A DNA stretch of 64,000 bases. Source: Lachnospiraceae bacterium. GTDB taxonomy: Bacteria; Bacillota; Clostridia; Lachnospirales; Lachnospiraceae. The notes under the pieces were generated by a model. That model worked only from the letters and a program-made list of their open reading frames with translations, made no database searches and was not told the DNA's origin. Below, in pieces: positions 43,574 to 53,502 of the stretch (within the stretch, counting starts at the first letter, position 1; each line of letters opens with the position of its first letter). Location of the stretch: contig JAJQBK010000015.1 of the NCBI GenBank assembly GCA_021203305.1, forward strand, positions 1-64,000, in the 5' to 3' direction. The position numbers and the translations under genes were made by a program.

Positions 43574-44848
43574 CTAAAACATCTCCACCGCATAGCTGAC
43601 ACTCCCACTGTCATAAACATCCGTAAGCGCCAGCCCTTCCCCATTATAATAAATCACCTGATCCTGACAATAAATACTGTAAATCCCCTGTCCCGCCATC
43701 TCAGACAGCGCCGACAGGCTTTCATCATCAAATTCCGCTGCGATATAAACCGGCATCATTTCCAGCATAATCTCCGCGCAGCCGGCCTCGCCGCTGTAGC
43801 ACATCAGCCCGGAGAGCGCGCTGGTGCAAAGGCCGGTTTCCACCGACAGATAACAGCTTCTGATCTCCCCATTTTCATAAGTATAATAAGACATGGCATC
43901 GGTGGAATATACGGGGAAATCTTTCAACATCACGATGCTCTCCGCTCCTTCATAGGAAACCGTGGCCGCCTGTCGGACGATGCCATCCTGAATATCCATC
44001 AGATTGACCCCGTAGGTCACGCCCCTCTCATCCAGGCAGCGCACATAGCCGTCCACACTGCTGATCTGCCCGTTGGTATAACCGGACGCAGCCAGCTGTT
44101 CCGCCACATAATCCACAATAAAGGCATTCTTCATCCAGAAAAAATCCAGATAAGAAGTGATCTCATATTCCTCAGCAAAGGCCTCATACTCCTCTGACAC
44201 CTCCAGCCGAACCGTATTGTCCCCCAGAAGCACAAGCTTAATATCTCCGTTGGCAATAAAAGAACAGATCTGCGCGAAATACTCTCCCTGCTCCTCATTC
44301 AGCTCCGGATCATAAACCGCCGCCTCCATATCGTCACTGCTGGCAAAAACAGCGTAATACTCCGCGTATAAGGGTCCCAGATAAAGATAAGCAAGCTGGT
44401 CCCCCATCCGCTCAAAGGCCTCGTACAGAACGGATTCCACCACGATATCCTCATTCACATGTCTGTTAATATAATAAACATTATTAACGTACTCATACTC
44501 TACATCCGCCTGAAAGCTCTGGCAGGCCAGCTCAAGCGCATCCGTGTAAACCAGCACAATGGCCTTATTCTCCGCGGTGGTGCCCAGGTCTGTCGCTCCC
44601 AGTTCATACTGCAGCTCAAAATTCCCACTCTCCACAATATCCGCCGCCGAATCCAGGGAAATGACAGTCCAGCCTGAATCCACCGTAAGCCAGGACATCA
44701 GGGAATAGGCCAGGCAGGAGCCCCCGACAAGTACCAATATGACCACCAGAAAAAGCCGGAGCCTGACATGCCTGTCTGAAAGCTCCACCCGCTGTACCGG
44801 CTTTGGATGGGGTAAATCTCTGTTATCTCTCGCTGTTCTGTTAGACAA
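43574..44848 (-). CDS. Membrane-anchored protein of unknown function
   Basis: From TTG 44848, with GGAGG 7 nt upstream, the protein has 424 residues. A basic N-terminus is followed by one membrane segment (LRLFLVVILVLVGGSCLAYS, about 31-50) and a roughly 370-residue acidic, Tyr-rich extracellular domain. It has four cysteines in the last third (CYLSVETGLC; CYSGEAGCAE). I recognise no domain. An alternative ATG at 44893 lies inside a terminator stem and is unlikely. Confidence 0.7.
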   Translation of the reverse strand: MSNRTARDNRDLPHPKPVQRVELSDRHVRLRLFLVVILVLVGGSCLAYSLMSWLTVDSGWTVISLDSAADIVESGNFELQYELGATDLGTTAENKAIVLVYTDALELACQSFQADVEYEYVNNVYYINRHVNEDIVVESVLYEAFERMGDQLAYLYLGPLYAEYYAVFASSDDMEAAVYDPELNEEQGEYFAQICSFIANGDIKLVLLGDNTVRLEVSEEYEAFAEEYEITSYLDFFWMKNAFIVDYVAEQLAASGYTNGQISSVDGYVRCLDERGVTYGVNLMDIQDGIVRQAATVSYEGAESIVMLKDFPVYSTDAMSYYTYENGEIRSCYLSVETGLCTSALSGLMCYSGEAGCAEIMLEMMPVYIAAEFDDESLSALSEMAGQGIYSIYCQDQVIYYNGEGLALTDVYDSGSVSYAVEMF

Positions 44849-44872
44849 TCCTTTTCCTCCCGTGAAACCTCG

Positions 44873-44907
44873 AAAAGCGCCTGTACGAAGCACATACAGG
44901 CGCTTTT
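44873..44907 (-). terminator. Terminator of the oligopeptide ABC operon
   Basis: AAAAGCGCCTGTA (44873-44885) and TACAGGCGCTTTT (44895-44907) form a perfect 13-bp stem with a 9-nt loop and a T-run end. It follows the last opp gene and precedes the unknown membrane-anchored gene. Confidence 0.85.
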
Positions 44908-44968
44908 ATCATTTGTAAAAAACTGTATCAACAACCATGAAAGCCAATGACTTCGCGCCCCGCTTTCC

Positions 44969-46288
44969 TTAAATGATCGCGATCACAATCAACAGCAGCA
45001 ATATAATCAGCAGCGCGGCGATAAACCCAAAGCCGCCGATGGCGCCCTTCTTACACGCCTTATAGTTGCGGATGTAATTGAAATGCTTAAACACAAAGGC
45101 GGCAATGATGCCCAGCACCGGCAGGAGGAAGGACAAAATGGAAAGAAGAACGTTGCCGGTATCGTGAACCGGTGGTATCGTGTATTCCTCATCGATGATC
45201 TTTTTCTCCTGGGAAGCCTTCAGCTTTTCCTCATACTCCGGGTCCTCCGGGTCCAGAATAGTGATGGACTTTAAGGGCTCGTTCTTTTCCCGAAGTGCCT
45301 TGTACTCCTCAATCTCTTTTTTGTTGCCGTACACAAAGTGATTGTGTCCAATATCCACCAGCTCCGGCTGGTCCACGCTGTAATCATGGATGCTGGGATC
45401 GTAGGTGTAAAGCACCTTGTTCTTCTCCAGCGCCGGGTCCGGAATCGGGATGGCGGAAATCAGGGAGTGAGTGTAGGGATGCATGGGGAAGTCAAACAGC
45501 TCCTCCGCTTCCGCGACCTCCACGATATTGCCCTTGTAAATAATACCGATACGGTCGGAAATAAACCGCACGATGGAGAGGTCATGGGCGATGAACAGGT
45601 AAGTCACGCCCTTCTCTCTCTGGAACTTCTTGAGCAAATTCAGCACCTGGGCGCGGATGGAGACGTCCAGAGCGGAGATGGGCTCGTCCGCCACCACCAG
45701 CTCCGGCTCCATGACCATGGCCCTGGCCAGACCGATACGCTGGCGCTGGCCGCCGGAAAACTCGTGGGGATACCGGGTCAGATGCTCAGGGAGCAGGCCA
45801 ACCTCGTTGATGATATTCTCCACCTTCTGCACGCGGTCCGCCTCATTCTCATACAGGTGGAAGTTGTAAAGGCCCTCGGAAATAATATAATCTACCGTGG
45901 CGCGCTCATTTAAGGAAGCGGCCGGGTCCTGAAAGACCATCTGGATATTGCGGATGACCTCTCTGTCCAGAGAATTGGGAATTTTGCCGGAAATCCGGAC
46001 GCCCTTGTACTGTATCTCGCCCGCCGCGCAGGGGTTCACCCTGATGACGGCCCGGCCGATGGTGGTCTTGCCGGAACCGGACTCACCGATCAGGGAAAAG
46101 GTTTCCCCCTTGTAAATGTCAAAGGAAGCGTTCTTAACCGCTCTTACCGCCTTGTCGCCCTTACCAAAGGTAATGTCGACATTTTTTAAGGACAGCAGAA
46201 TCTCTCTGCCGTTCTCATCTATGGGTCCATGCTCGGGTAAATGTGTCACATGGGCCTCTTTACTTTTTTCATTAATTGTATTTGCCAT
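44969..46288 (-). CDS. oppF: Oligopeptide ABC transporter ATP-binding protein OppF-like, with C-terminal membrane segments
   Basis: A canonical ABC ATPase occupies residues of about 20-290: [46 protein letters not shown] and FIAHDLSIV. The OppF-type C-terminal extension follows. Uniquely, residues of about 365-440 add two hydrophobic stretches ([19 protein letters not shown] and a final run of Ile/Leu), so the ATPase would be tethered to the membrane. The ATG at 46288 has GGGGG 8 nt upstream. It is the last gene of oppABCDF. Confidence 0.92.
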   Translation of the reverse strand: MANTINEKSKEAHVTHLPEHGPIDENGREILLSLKNVDITFGKGDKAVRAVKNASFDIYKGETFSLIGESGSGKTTIGRAVIRVNPCAAGEIQYKGVRISGKIPNSLDREVIRNIQMVFQDPAASLNERATVDYIISEGLYNFHLYENEADRVQKVENIINEVGLLPEHLTRYPHEFSGGQRQRIGLARAMVMEPELVVADEPISALDVSIRAQVLNLLKKFQREKGVTYLFIAHDLSIVRFISDRIGIIYKGNIVEVAEAEELFDFPMHPYTHSLISAIPIPDPALEKNKVLYTYDPSIHDYSVDQPELVDIGHNHFVYGNKKEIEEYKALREKNEPLKSITILDPEDPEYEEKLKASQEKKIIDEEYTIPPVHDTGNVLLSILSFLLPVLGIIAAFVFKHFNYIRNYKACKKGAIGGFGFIAALLIILLLLIVIAII

Positions 46289-46300
46289 GTCCACATCCCC

Positions 46301-48049
46301 CTATATATTAAACGCTTTCATCAGTTTCGTGTGAATATCCTGAATGCCCTCGGGCTTCTCAATCTTCGGCGCGTGCTCATCCAAAAGCCAGGTCTTGGCA
46401 AAATGGGTCTCCGTCACCGGGAACATGGGCGGCTCCTCCAAGGTATCGATTTTCAGGCAGTACGGATTTCTCGGCGCGAAAGCGTCGCCCCGTATCGCGT
46501 TGTACAGAGATGGCGGCGTGCCCGTGATGGAATACAGCTCCGTATTGCGCTGCGCCAGCTGGGGCAGGGAGGACAAAAGCGCCCAGGTATAGGGATGGCG
46601 GGGATCATAGAAGACCTCATCCACCTTTCCTAACTCCACAATCTGCCCGGCGTAGAGCACAGCCACACGGTCCGCGATATTGGCCACCACGCCCAGGTCA
46701 TGGGTGATGAACACGATGGTGTAGTGGAACTCCTTCTGCAGATCCTTGATCAGCTTCAGAATCTGCGCCTGAATGGTCACATCCAGAGCCGTGGTAGGCT
46801 CGTCGCAGATCAGAATCTTGGGCTGGCAGGACAGGGCGATGGCGATAACGATACGCTGTCTCATACCGCCGGAATACTGGAACGGGTAATCGTCAAAGCG
46901 GGCGTCAGCGTTGGGAATTCCCACCTTGGTCATCAGCTCCAGCGCTCTCTTTCTGGCCTCCGCCTCCGTCACATCCTGGTGCTTCATGATGATGGAGGTG
47001 ATCTGCTTGCCGATGGTGATAATCGGGTTTAAGCTGGTCATGGGATCCTGGAACACCGTGGCAATCCTCTTGCCTCTGACCTTAGCCCAGTCCTGCGCGT
47101 ACTTGACCTTCGCCAGATCCAGAATGCAGGTACCGTGCAGCTCGTCGCCCGTCTCATCCAGAAACTCCACCCGGAAATTGACCTCAGAGAAGACCTTATT
47201 TCTCTGATCCATGTCATTCAGGTCCACTCCCAGCTTCATGGCCTTTTCTATAGCCTTGCCCAGCTGTTTCATCATTTTTCTCTTCTGGGTAATGCCATAG
47301 CGTCCCACAGAGAGATACATTTCTTTGGCCAGCTCCTCATTTCTCTTAATGGTCTCCCGGGAAATGGAGCCGGAAATTTCCTTCTCATAGCGGGCTTTTA
47401 AGGCGGACATTTTCTGATCATACTCTTTATGGTAGGCAACGTCATTTTTCACCGCCTGCTGGTGCGCCTTGATCTTTTCCTGTTTTTCCTTCTCTAACTG
47501 CTTGATCTCCGCGTCATAACCCTTTATGCGCTCTTTGGCCGCCTTGATCTTATCCTTTTCACTCTTGGGATCATAGGTCTGCCTTTCATTGAACAGATTG
47601 GTCCTCTTAAAGGTGACTTCATTGATCAGTGCATCGACCTTCTCCCGCTCCTCATCGCTTAAGCTGCTCTTCTGCCTTTTCTCAGACTCCAGAGCCAGAA
47701 TTTCCTGATAAGTGGCCGCGCCAAGCTCCAGCTTGGAGGCCTCGTTGAGATGCTTCATGGCGGTGGCAATCATTTTCCTGGCGTTGTCGTCCAGCGGCAC
47801 TCTGGTGTCCGCCAGCTCCGGATCGCTGAAAATAATCTGTCCCTCGTCGATAAAGCCGTTGCTGTCATTCATACCGGCAAAGGTCTTGGTAAACACGGAC
47901 TTGCCGGAGCCGGACTCGCCCACGATTGCGATGGACTCGTCCTCGTAAATATCCAGAGAAATCCCGCGGATGGCGGTCAGAATACGGCCGCGCACATGGA
48001 ACTTCACATGGAGATCCTTAATTGATAATAATACCTTTTTCTCTTCCAT
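46301..48049 (-). CDS. oppD: Oligopeptide ABC transporter ATP-binding protein OppD-like with large internal insertion
   Basis: Walker A GESGSGKS lies at 44-51, but the Q-loop [11 protein letters not shown] is at about 332-342 instead of about 100. The roughly 230 extra residues (about 78-322) are Lys/Glu-rich and helical, probably a coiled coil. The remainder is standard: [36 protein letters not shown], and an OppD C-terminal cysteine region. GAGGGGG precedes the ATG at 48049. It is upstream of oppF. Confidence 0.93.
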   Translation of the reverse strand: MEEKKVLLSIKDLHVKFHVRGRILTAIRGISLDIYEDESIAIVGESGSGKSVFTKTFAGMNDSNGFIDEGQIIFSDPELADTRVPLDDNARKMIATAMKHLNEASKLELGAATYQEILALESEKRQKSSLSDEEREKVDALINEVTFKRTNLFNERQTYDPKSEKDKIKAAKERIKGYDAEIKQLEKEKQEKIKAHQQAVKNDVAYHKEYDQKMSALKARYEKEISGSISRETIKRNEELAKEMYLSVGRYGITQKRKMMKQLGKAIEKAMKLGVDLNDMDQRNKVFSEVNFRVEFLDETGDELHGTCILDLAKVKYAQDWAKVRGKRIATVFQDPMTSLNPIITIGKQITSIIMKHQDVTEAEARKRALELMTKVGIPNADARFDDYPFQYSGGMRQRIVIAIALSCQPKILICDEPTTALDVTIQAQILKLIKDLQKEFHYTIVFITHDLGVVANIADRVAVLYAGQIVELGKVDEVFYDPRHPYTWALLSSLPQLAQRNTELYSITGTPPSLYNAIRGDAFAPRNPYCLKIDTLEEPPMFPVTETHFAKTWLLDEHAPKIEKPEGIQDIHTKLMKAFNI

Positions 48050-48060
48050 TGGCTGCCCCC

Positions 48061-49035
48061 TCACATATGCGTTCTGGGATCGGACGCATCACCCAGATTC
48101 TGTCCCACCACATAAAGCACGATGGCGATGATGGCGGATACCGCCACAGGGCTCCAGAACTCAAACTCCCAGCCCGGAGTGACCATGGCGCTCTCAGCCT
48201 CATAAATCAGACGGCCCAAAGACATGTCTGTCAGGCCCATGCCGATGTAGGCCAGGAACACTTCATAGGAAATATAGGAGGGGATCTCCGTGGCCGCCAG
48301 AGTCACAATGACGGACGTCATGAAGGGAAGAATATTCTTCATGGCAATCTTGGGCGTGGAGGTTCCCAGACATTTGCTGGCCAGATTGTACTCCCGGTCT
48401 CTGATAATGATAACCTGCGTCCGGATAAAGTAAGCGACACTGATCCAGCCCGTCACCGTCAGGGCAAATACCATGGTCCAGAAGCTGGCGGTAAATAACA
48501 TTACCAGCACGGAAATCATCAGCACATAGGGAATGTTGGCAATGACGTTGTATACGTTCATCATGACAGCGTCCACCTTCTTGGAGAAGCCCCAGATGGC
48601 TCCCACCACCACACCGATGGTCAGGTTGATCAGCGCGCAGACAAAAGCAAGAGAAACGGAAATTCTCGCGCCGTACCAGATGGCGTCAAAGGTGGAGTTG
48701 CCGGAAGCGCCCGTGCCCAGAATCCAGTGAATATTGTAACCCAGAAGCTTCATGGCCGCAAGCGGACGCAGATGCTTGGTGGCCGCGTCCAGCACGTTGG
48801 CGTATTTGTCGTACTCAAAGAATACCGGATAAAAATAGGTCAGCAAAACGATGATACCCAGCAGACTGAGAGCAACGATATTTGCCTTTTTCTTGAAGAA
48901 CACCCGGAATACGGAACGCCAGTAGGAATACCTGGGCGCCGTGATCTTCTCGGATTCCAGCTCGTTGTGGTCTACTCTGGAAAAAAGCTCCTCTACAGGC
49001 ATATCATATTTTTCAAATAATTCATTATTATTCAT
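48061..49035 (-). CDS. oppC: Oligopeptide ABC transporter permease OppC-like
   Basis: Six-helix permease with N-terminal OppC-type cytoplasmic arm, first helix IVALSLLGIIVLLTYFYPVF, and the coupling loop region (REYNLASKCLGTSTPKIAMKNILP, matching the EAA-loop pattern). The 324-residue length is near normal. It follows oppB by 6 bp and precedes oppD with near overlap. Confidence 0.93.
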   Translation of the reverse strand: MNNNELFEKYDMPVEELFSRVDHNELESEKITAPRYSYWRSVFRVFFKKKANIVALSLLGIIVLLTYFYPVFFEYDKYANVLDAATKHLRPLAAMKLLGYNIHWILGTGASGNSTFDAIWYGARISVSLAFVCALINLTIGVVVGAIWGFSKKVDAVMMNVYNVIANIPYVLMISVLVMLFTASFWTMVFALTVTGWISVAYFIRTQVIIIRDREYNLASKCLGTSTPKIAMKNILPFMTSVIVTLAATEIPSYISYEVFLAYIGMGLTDMSLGRLIYEAESAMVTPGWEFEFWSPVAVSAIIAIVLYVVGQNLGDASDPRTHM

Positions 49036-49041
49036 ACGTTT

Positions 49042-50613
49042 TTACCTGTCCTTCGTCGTAAATGAGATTCTGGGGTCTACCATGGACATCAGCAAATCTC
49101 CCAGAATAATGGAGGTTACCGTCAGTACCGCGTAAAACAGGGTCACGCCCACAATCACGCCGTTATCGTATGCGTTGATAGCCGTAGTCAGCAGGTTGCC
49201 GGCGCCGGGAACCACGTAGACACGCTCTGTGATGATAGCGCCCGTCAGCGCTCCCAGTACACTGCCTGGAATACCATGTATAATGGGAATGGCGGCGTTT
49301 TTCATAATATGCTTGCTGAAAATCTCGGTCTCGCTCAAACCGCCGGACCGGGCGAACTTCACGTAGTCCGCATTCATCTGGTCGATCATATACCGGCGCA
49401 TCCACTTCATCAGGCTGCCGATGGAAGGCAGCGCCAGGGAGATAATGGGCAGCATATAATAGAGCTTGCTGGTGCTCTCCATGTTGAACGTGGTGGGCAG
49501 ACCGAAGACCGAGCCTCCGATGGCCTTAAACAGGAAGATATAGGCCAGAGACGGCACCGCTATAATAAAGATGATATACATCGTGCCGATCTTGTCCAGC
49601 AGCCCATCCTTATAACGGGCCATCAGAACGCCCAGAGGCAGGCCGAGCACATAGGCAATGATCGTAGCGATAATGCCGATCACGAAGGAATATCCGATCT
49701 TGGATCTCCCCGCGCTGAACGTGGAAACATTTGTGTAATTGTCCAGGTAACGCGCCGCGTTCACCACCGTGGCATCCTGGGAACCTGACAGATAGGTGGC
49801 CGTATGCAGATTGTCCGCGCTGCTCTCCGTCAGCCCGGTCTCATAGGTCACCGTGCGCATGGCAAAGGAACCCTGCCTCTGCGTCATGGTCTGCCAGACA
49901 TCAACTCCGCTGTTGACGGAATAGGAAATACCCAGATTGATATTGACAAAGTTCTGATGGACATAAGGGAACACATTGTCAAAATACAGCAGATATTTAT
50001 GCTTGGTGCCGTTTCCGATAATGGCAGGGGAAAACGTATCTCCTCCATACAGAGGATCATATAAAGTGAAAGTGAGGCCTCTCTCTCCCACATCATCTTC
50101 TACATAATTGATATTGTCGAATTCAAACAAATCCGTGAAATAACTGATAATCCTGTTGATCAGGGGAATATCCTTGGTAGCGAACAGCGTCTGTGTGCCG
50201 CCGGAGGCTAACTTCTTGCCGGCCACAACCGCGTCCAGCCTGACCACCGTATAGCCCTGGGATTCATAATACTCGGTAAACATCGCCACATATTCGGCAA
50301 CCTCCTCCGAGTCGTTCTCGGCAGTCCTGCCGATGGAAGCCACCGAGGAACGGGTCTCCTCATCGAGCTCCCCGGCCTGCACCATTGCGGTGAGCCAGTC
50401 CGTGTAGGGGACATAGTCCAGATAGCCATAGGATTCCCACTGCTGATAGCAATAGGTGGTGCGCTGGTTATTCGACAGCTTGGAATACTGGGAATCATTC
50501 GCAAAAACCTTATTCCGATCCAGCAGCGAATAAATCATGATCATTACAATGGCTACCACCGCAATAACTGAAAAAATGCTGTATAAAATACGTTTTGTTA
50601 GATATTTTGCCAT
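49042..50613 (-). CDS. oppB: Oligopeptide ABC transporter permease OppB-like with large extracellular domain
   Basis: Helix 1 is at about 9-32 and helix 2 only at about 308-330, leaving about 275 residues outside the membrane compared with about 70 in ordinary OppB. The insert is acidic and Tyr/Ser-rich. The rest is a usual permease with the EAA-type loop YVKFARSGGLSETEIFSKHIMKNA. Total 523 residues. A GAGAG site precedes the ATG. The insert may dock the unusual binding protein encoded upstream. Confidence 0.92.
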   Translation of the reverse strand: MAKYLTKRILYSIFSVIAVVAIVMIMIYSLLDRNKVFANDSQYSKLSNNQRTTYCYQQWESYGYLDYVPYTDWLTAMVQAGELDEETRSSVASIGRTAENDSEEVAEYVAMFTEYYESQGYTVVRLDAVVAGKKLASGGTQTLFATKDIPLINRIISYFTDLFEFDNINYVEDDVGERGLTFTLYDPLYGGDTFSPAIIGNGTKHKYLLYFDNVFPYVHQNFVNINLGISYSVNSGVDVWQTMTQRQGSFAMRTVTYETGLTESSADNLHTATYLSGSQDATVVNAARYLDNYTNVSTFSAGRSKIGYSFVIGIIATIIAYVLGLPLGVLMARYKDGLLDKIGTMYIIFIIAVPSLAYIFLFKAIGGSVFGLPTTFNMESTSKLYYMLPIISLALPSIGSLMKWMRRYMIDQMNADYVKFARSGGLSETEIFSKHIMKNAAIPIIHGIPGSVLGALTGAIITERVYVVPGAGNLLTTAINAYDNGVIVGVTLFYAVLTVTSIILGDLLMSMVDPRISFTTKDR

Positions 50614-50781
50614 AATTTTTCTCTCGCTTTATATAATGGGCAGGTGTGTGCGTCCATTATGAATTTTCCGGTTTCTATTCTCAGTCATTTTGAGGATGTC
50701 ATCAGGCACTTACGGGTAAACCCGATGCTCCGGATGATATCTTCAAACCGGCTGTGAACAGATGCCTTGTGTATATAGCAT

Positions 50782-50808
50782 AAGAGAGTGGCTGTCCGCC
50801 ACTCTCTT
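50782..50808 (-). terminator. Intercistronic hairpin between oppA and oppB
   Basis: AAGAGAGTGGC (50782-50792) and GCCACTCTCTT (50798-50808) form an 11-bp perfect stem with a 5-nt loop in the 236-bp spacer. It lacks a T-run on either strand. Such stems often stabilise the upstream binding-protein mRNA or cause partial termination, giving more OppA than permease. Nothing else is seen in this spacer. Confidence 0.6.
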
Positions 50809-50849
50809 GCAGCTATTTTACTGATATTTCATCTCAGCAGTTATTTGAT

Positions 50850-53060
50850 TTACCACAGTCCCAGGCTGCTGGTCATGTAGCCGCTGCCATCCGGAAGCAT
50901 GGTATCCAGGTAGGTGGACGGATCCACATAGTCCGGGCCCCAGCCGCTCAGGTCATACATCTCGTAGTTGGTTTCTTCACCGCTCCCAGTGTAGTAACCG
51001 GCGTAGTACCACTGATCAAGGGTAGCCTCAATCTTATTGACAATAACCATACCGCCCAGAGCGCCCTCAACGGACTGCTTGTAAGCCTCAGCTCTGTTGG
51101 AGTAGGTCTCGGAACCGCTGTAGAACGGATAGTCGATATAGATCGGGTTGTCCTCATCCACTGTGATGCCCATGGCCGCCAGCTCCTCGATAGCAATCTC
51201 CAGCTGCTCCATAGCCGCGTCCGGATTGTACCAGCCGTCAAACAGGTCGGTGCTGGTGCCGTCCCAGGCAACGATATCGGAGCCGTCGGCATCCAGCTGT
51301 GCCTGAAGGATCTCACCATAATAGGTGCCTGCCGCGAAGGTGGTGGCTGTGCCGTTGATATCTATCGTCGCGTCCTCATCCAGGAATACAAAGTCGCCGG
51401 GAGTATAGGTGTTTCTGATAGATGCGTACTTCAGATCCTCGCCCTTGGTCTGCGCGAAGTAAGCGCCTCTGTCGGTGGCATAGCTCAAAGCCAGACGGAA
51501 ACTCTGCAGCGCCATGGCCTCATAAGTCCTTGCCTTCTCCTCATCGCTCTTGGGAGACTCAAGGGTACCGTCGTTGGTATTGGCGTAAGACTGTCTGTTG
51601 ACATTGTAGAACGCCATGTAGGAGGTGGTGGTGGTGCTGGAAATATACGCATAGGTGTCATAAATTCCGTCAGCCTTCGCCAGCTCCAGTCTGGAAGAAT
51701 TCAGAGTCACGCTGTCATTGTCGCCGTTCAGGGTGTCAGTATAGGTCTTGGAAGCGTCGGAACCGTCGTCATATCTCCAGGTGATGGTGTCCATATTCAC
51801 CGCGTCCAGATTCCAGTAGGTCTCATTCTTGGAGAAGATCACAGTGGTGGTAGCGGTGGCGTTGGTGATGATGTAGGGCCCGCAGTAGACGATGCTGTCC
51901 TTGTCCTTGCCATAGAGGTAATCGGAAGCGGAAGCGTCATACTCGGTGCCGAACTTGCCGCCCATGGAGGTATAATAGGTTCTGCACAGGGGTGCAAGCA
52001 TGGTATATCCGGTCATGGTGTTGAAATAAGTGCAGGGCTCGATCAGATGATATACAAGAGTATAGTCATCAGCAGCCTCAACGCCGACCTGGGTAAAATC
52101 AGTGATCTCGCCGCTGATATACTCGCCAAGGCCCTCCACAACGCCGTCAAGCAGATCGCCCAGGCCGGACTGTGTATCAACGCAGTGCTGCAGACCGGCT
52201 ACCCAGTCATCCGCCACTACCTCGGCGATCTCACGTCCCTGAGAGTCAACCCACTTGACGCCCTCGCGGATGTAGAAGGTCCAGGTCAGGCCGTCGTCAG
52301 ACACTTCATAATCGGTAGCCAGAGCGGGCTGCTGAACGCCTTCGCAGTCATACTCCAGCAGGCCGTCATAGGTATTGACTAAAACCTCATGGTCAACGCT
52401 CTTGGAGCTTGCCAGATCATCATAGGTCTGAGGATCGGAACTGTAAACGATATTCAGTTCATTCTTGAAGGTATAGCCCTGCTCGGTCAGATAAGCCTCA
52501 GCCTCAGCCTTGTAGGTGCCGGTGCCTCTCAGCTCCTCCCACAACTCTCTCAAATAAGTAACGTCCTCGGTCTTGAGGAAGTCCTCGGTCACCAGACCGC
52601 CATAATACTTGTCAGAGTCATTACCGGCATTCGCGTAGGGAGTGGTACGGGTTACCATACGGGAGATCGCGTAGTTGCCGCCCGAAGAATACAGGGGAAG
52701 CATCACGCCGCTCTCCAGAAGCTTTGCCTCAGAAGCGGCCATCATGGCGTATCTCTCAGATACGGTGGTTGCGTCTGTCTTGGCCGCGGAATAGGCGTCA
52801 TAGAACTCGCCCAGAACGAGGTCATAAATGTACTCGCTGGACGCATAATAATCCATATCTGCGACAGCGGAAGCAAGTGTGGGCTCCAGTTCCACTTCAG
52901 CTGTGCTCTCCGAGCTGGAGCTTGTCTCTTCGGTTGTGGTCTCAGTGGTTTCGGAGCTGGAGCTGGAGCCGCACGCGGAAAGAATGCCGGCAGAACCTAA
53001 GGCTGCTCCTCCTACTACCATTCCCTTCATGAAGTCTCTGCGGGAAATACATTTCATCAT
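50850..53060 (-). CDS. oppA: Oligopeptide ABC transporter substrate-binding lipoprotein with permuted-looking architecture
   Basis: A twin-arginine-like signal (SRRDFMKGMVVGG) ends in lipobox LSAC with Cys30, so this is a surface lipoprotein; a Ser/Thr/Glu linker follows (about 31-58). The SBP_bac_5 body begins only at about 198 (TFKNELNIVYSSDPQTYD) and ends abruptly at residue 736 after GWGPDYVDPSTYLDTMLP. The preceding 60-195 segment (YDAYSAAKTD; ERYAMMAASEAKLLESGVML; PLYSSGGNYAISRMV) resembles the stretch that normally follows that point at the C-terminus. AGGAGG lies 8 nt before the ATG. First gene of the operon. Confidence 0.92.
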   Translation of the reverse strand: MMKCISRRDFMKGMVVGGAALGSAGILSACGSSSSSETTETTTEETSSSSESTAEVELEPTLASAVADMDYYASSEYIYDLVLGEFYDAYSAAKTDATTVSERYAMMAASEAKLLESGVMLPLYSSGGNYAISRMVTRTTPYANAGNDSDKYYGGLVTEDFLKTEDVTYLRELWEELRGTGTYKAEAEAYLTEQGYTFKNELNIVYSSDPQTYDDLASSKSVDHEVLVNTYDGLLEYDCEGVQQPALATDYEVSDDGLTWTFYIREGVKWVDSQGREIAEVVADDWVAGLQHCVDTQSGLGDLLDGVVEGLGEYISGEITDFTQVGVEAADDYTLVYHLIEPCTYFNTMTGYTMLAPLCRTYYTSMGGKFGTEYDASASDYLYGKDKDSIVYCGPYIITNATATTTVIFSKNETYWNLDAVNMDTITWRYDDGSDASKTYTDTLNGDNDSVTLNSSRLELAKADGIYDTYAYISSTTTTSYMAFYNVNRQSYANTNDGTLESPKSDEEKARTYEAMALQSFRLALSYATDRGAYFAQTKGEDLKYASIRNTYTPGDFVFLDEDATIDINGTATTFAAGTYYGEILQAQLDADGSDIVAWDGTSTDLFDGWYNPDAAMEQLEIAIEELAAMGITVDEDNPIYIDYPFYSGSETYSNRAEAYKQSVEGALGGMVIVNKIEATLDQWYYAGYYTGSGEETNYEMYDLSGWGPDYVDPSTYLDTMLPDGSGYMTSSLGLW

Positions 53061-53238
53061 AAAAATTTCCTCCTTTAATGATATGCACCGGGATGCTCAG
53101 CAAGCGCTGCCCCGGAATGCGGCCTGTCCGTGCAGCCGGCCGTCTCTCGCCAACGAGCCGACGCCATCCGCCAAAATCCACAAAAAAACAGCGGAAAATT
53201 CAGCAGAATCGACACGGTAAAAAAACTCAGGTTGATTT

Positions 53239-53267
53239 ATCTTAACACTATTCCAGTCATTTGGCAA
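53239..53267 (-). promoter_or_regulatory. oppABCDF promoter
   Basis: TTGCCA (53262-53267), 17 bp, TAAGAT (53239-53244), minus strand, about 180 bp upstream of oppA. The remaining 53061-53502 intergenic stretch is AT-rich; no RNA motif was recognised in it. Confidence 0.5.
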
Positions 53268-53502
53268 GTTAAATTTACACGTTTTTTCCCTTAATTTCAG
53301 GTTTTGGCAACATTTTTCTTCATATTTCTTCATATTTTTTTAAGAATCGGATCTTTTGCCATTATCCACTGCTGCGGAGTCAATGTAAATGCATTATTCT
53401 CAGGATTCTGCATTAAACCTGTCCAATTTTAACACCCTGATCAACTTTACAATTCTTTACTTTATGCCAGGGATATGTTATAAAAAAACGGGAGGGATAA
53501 AA

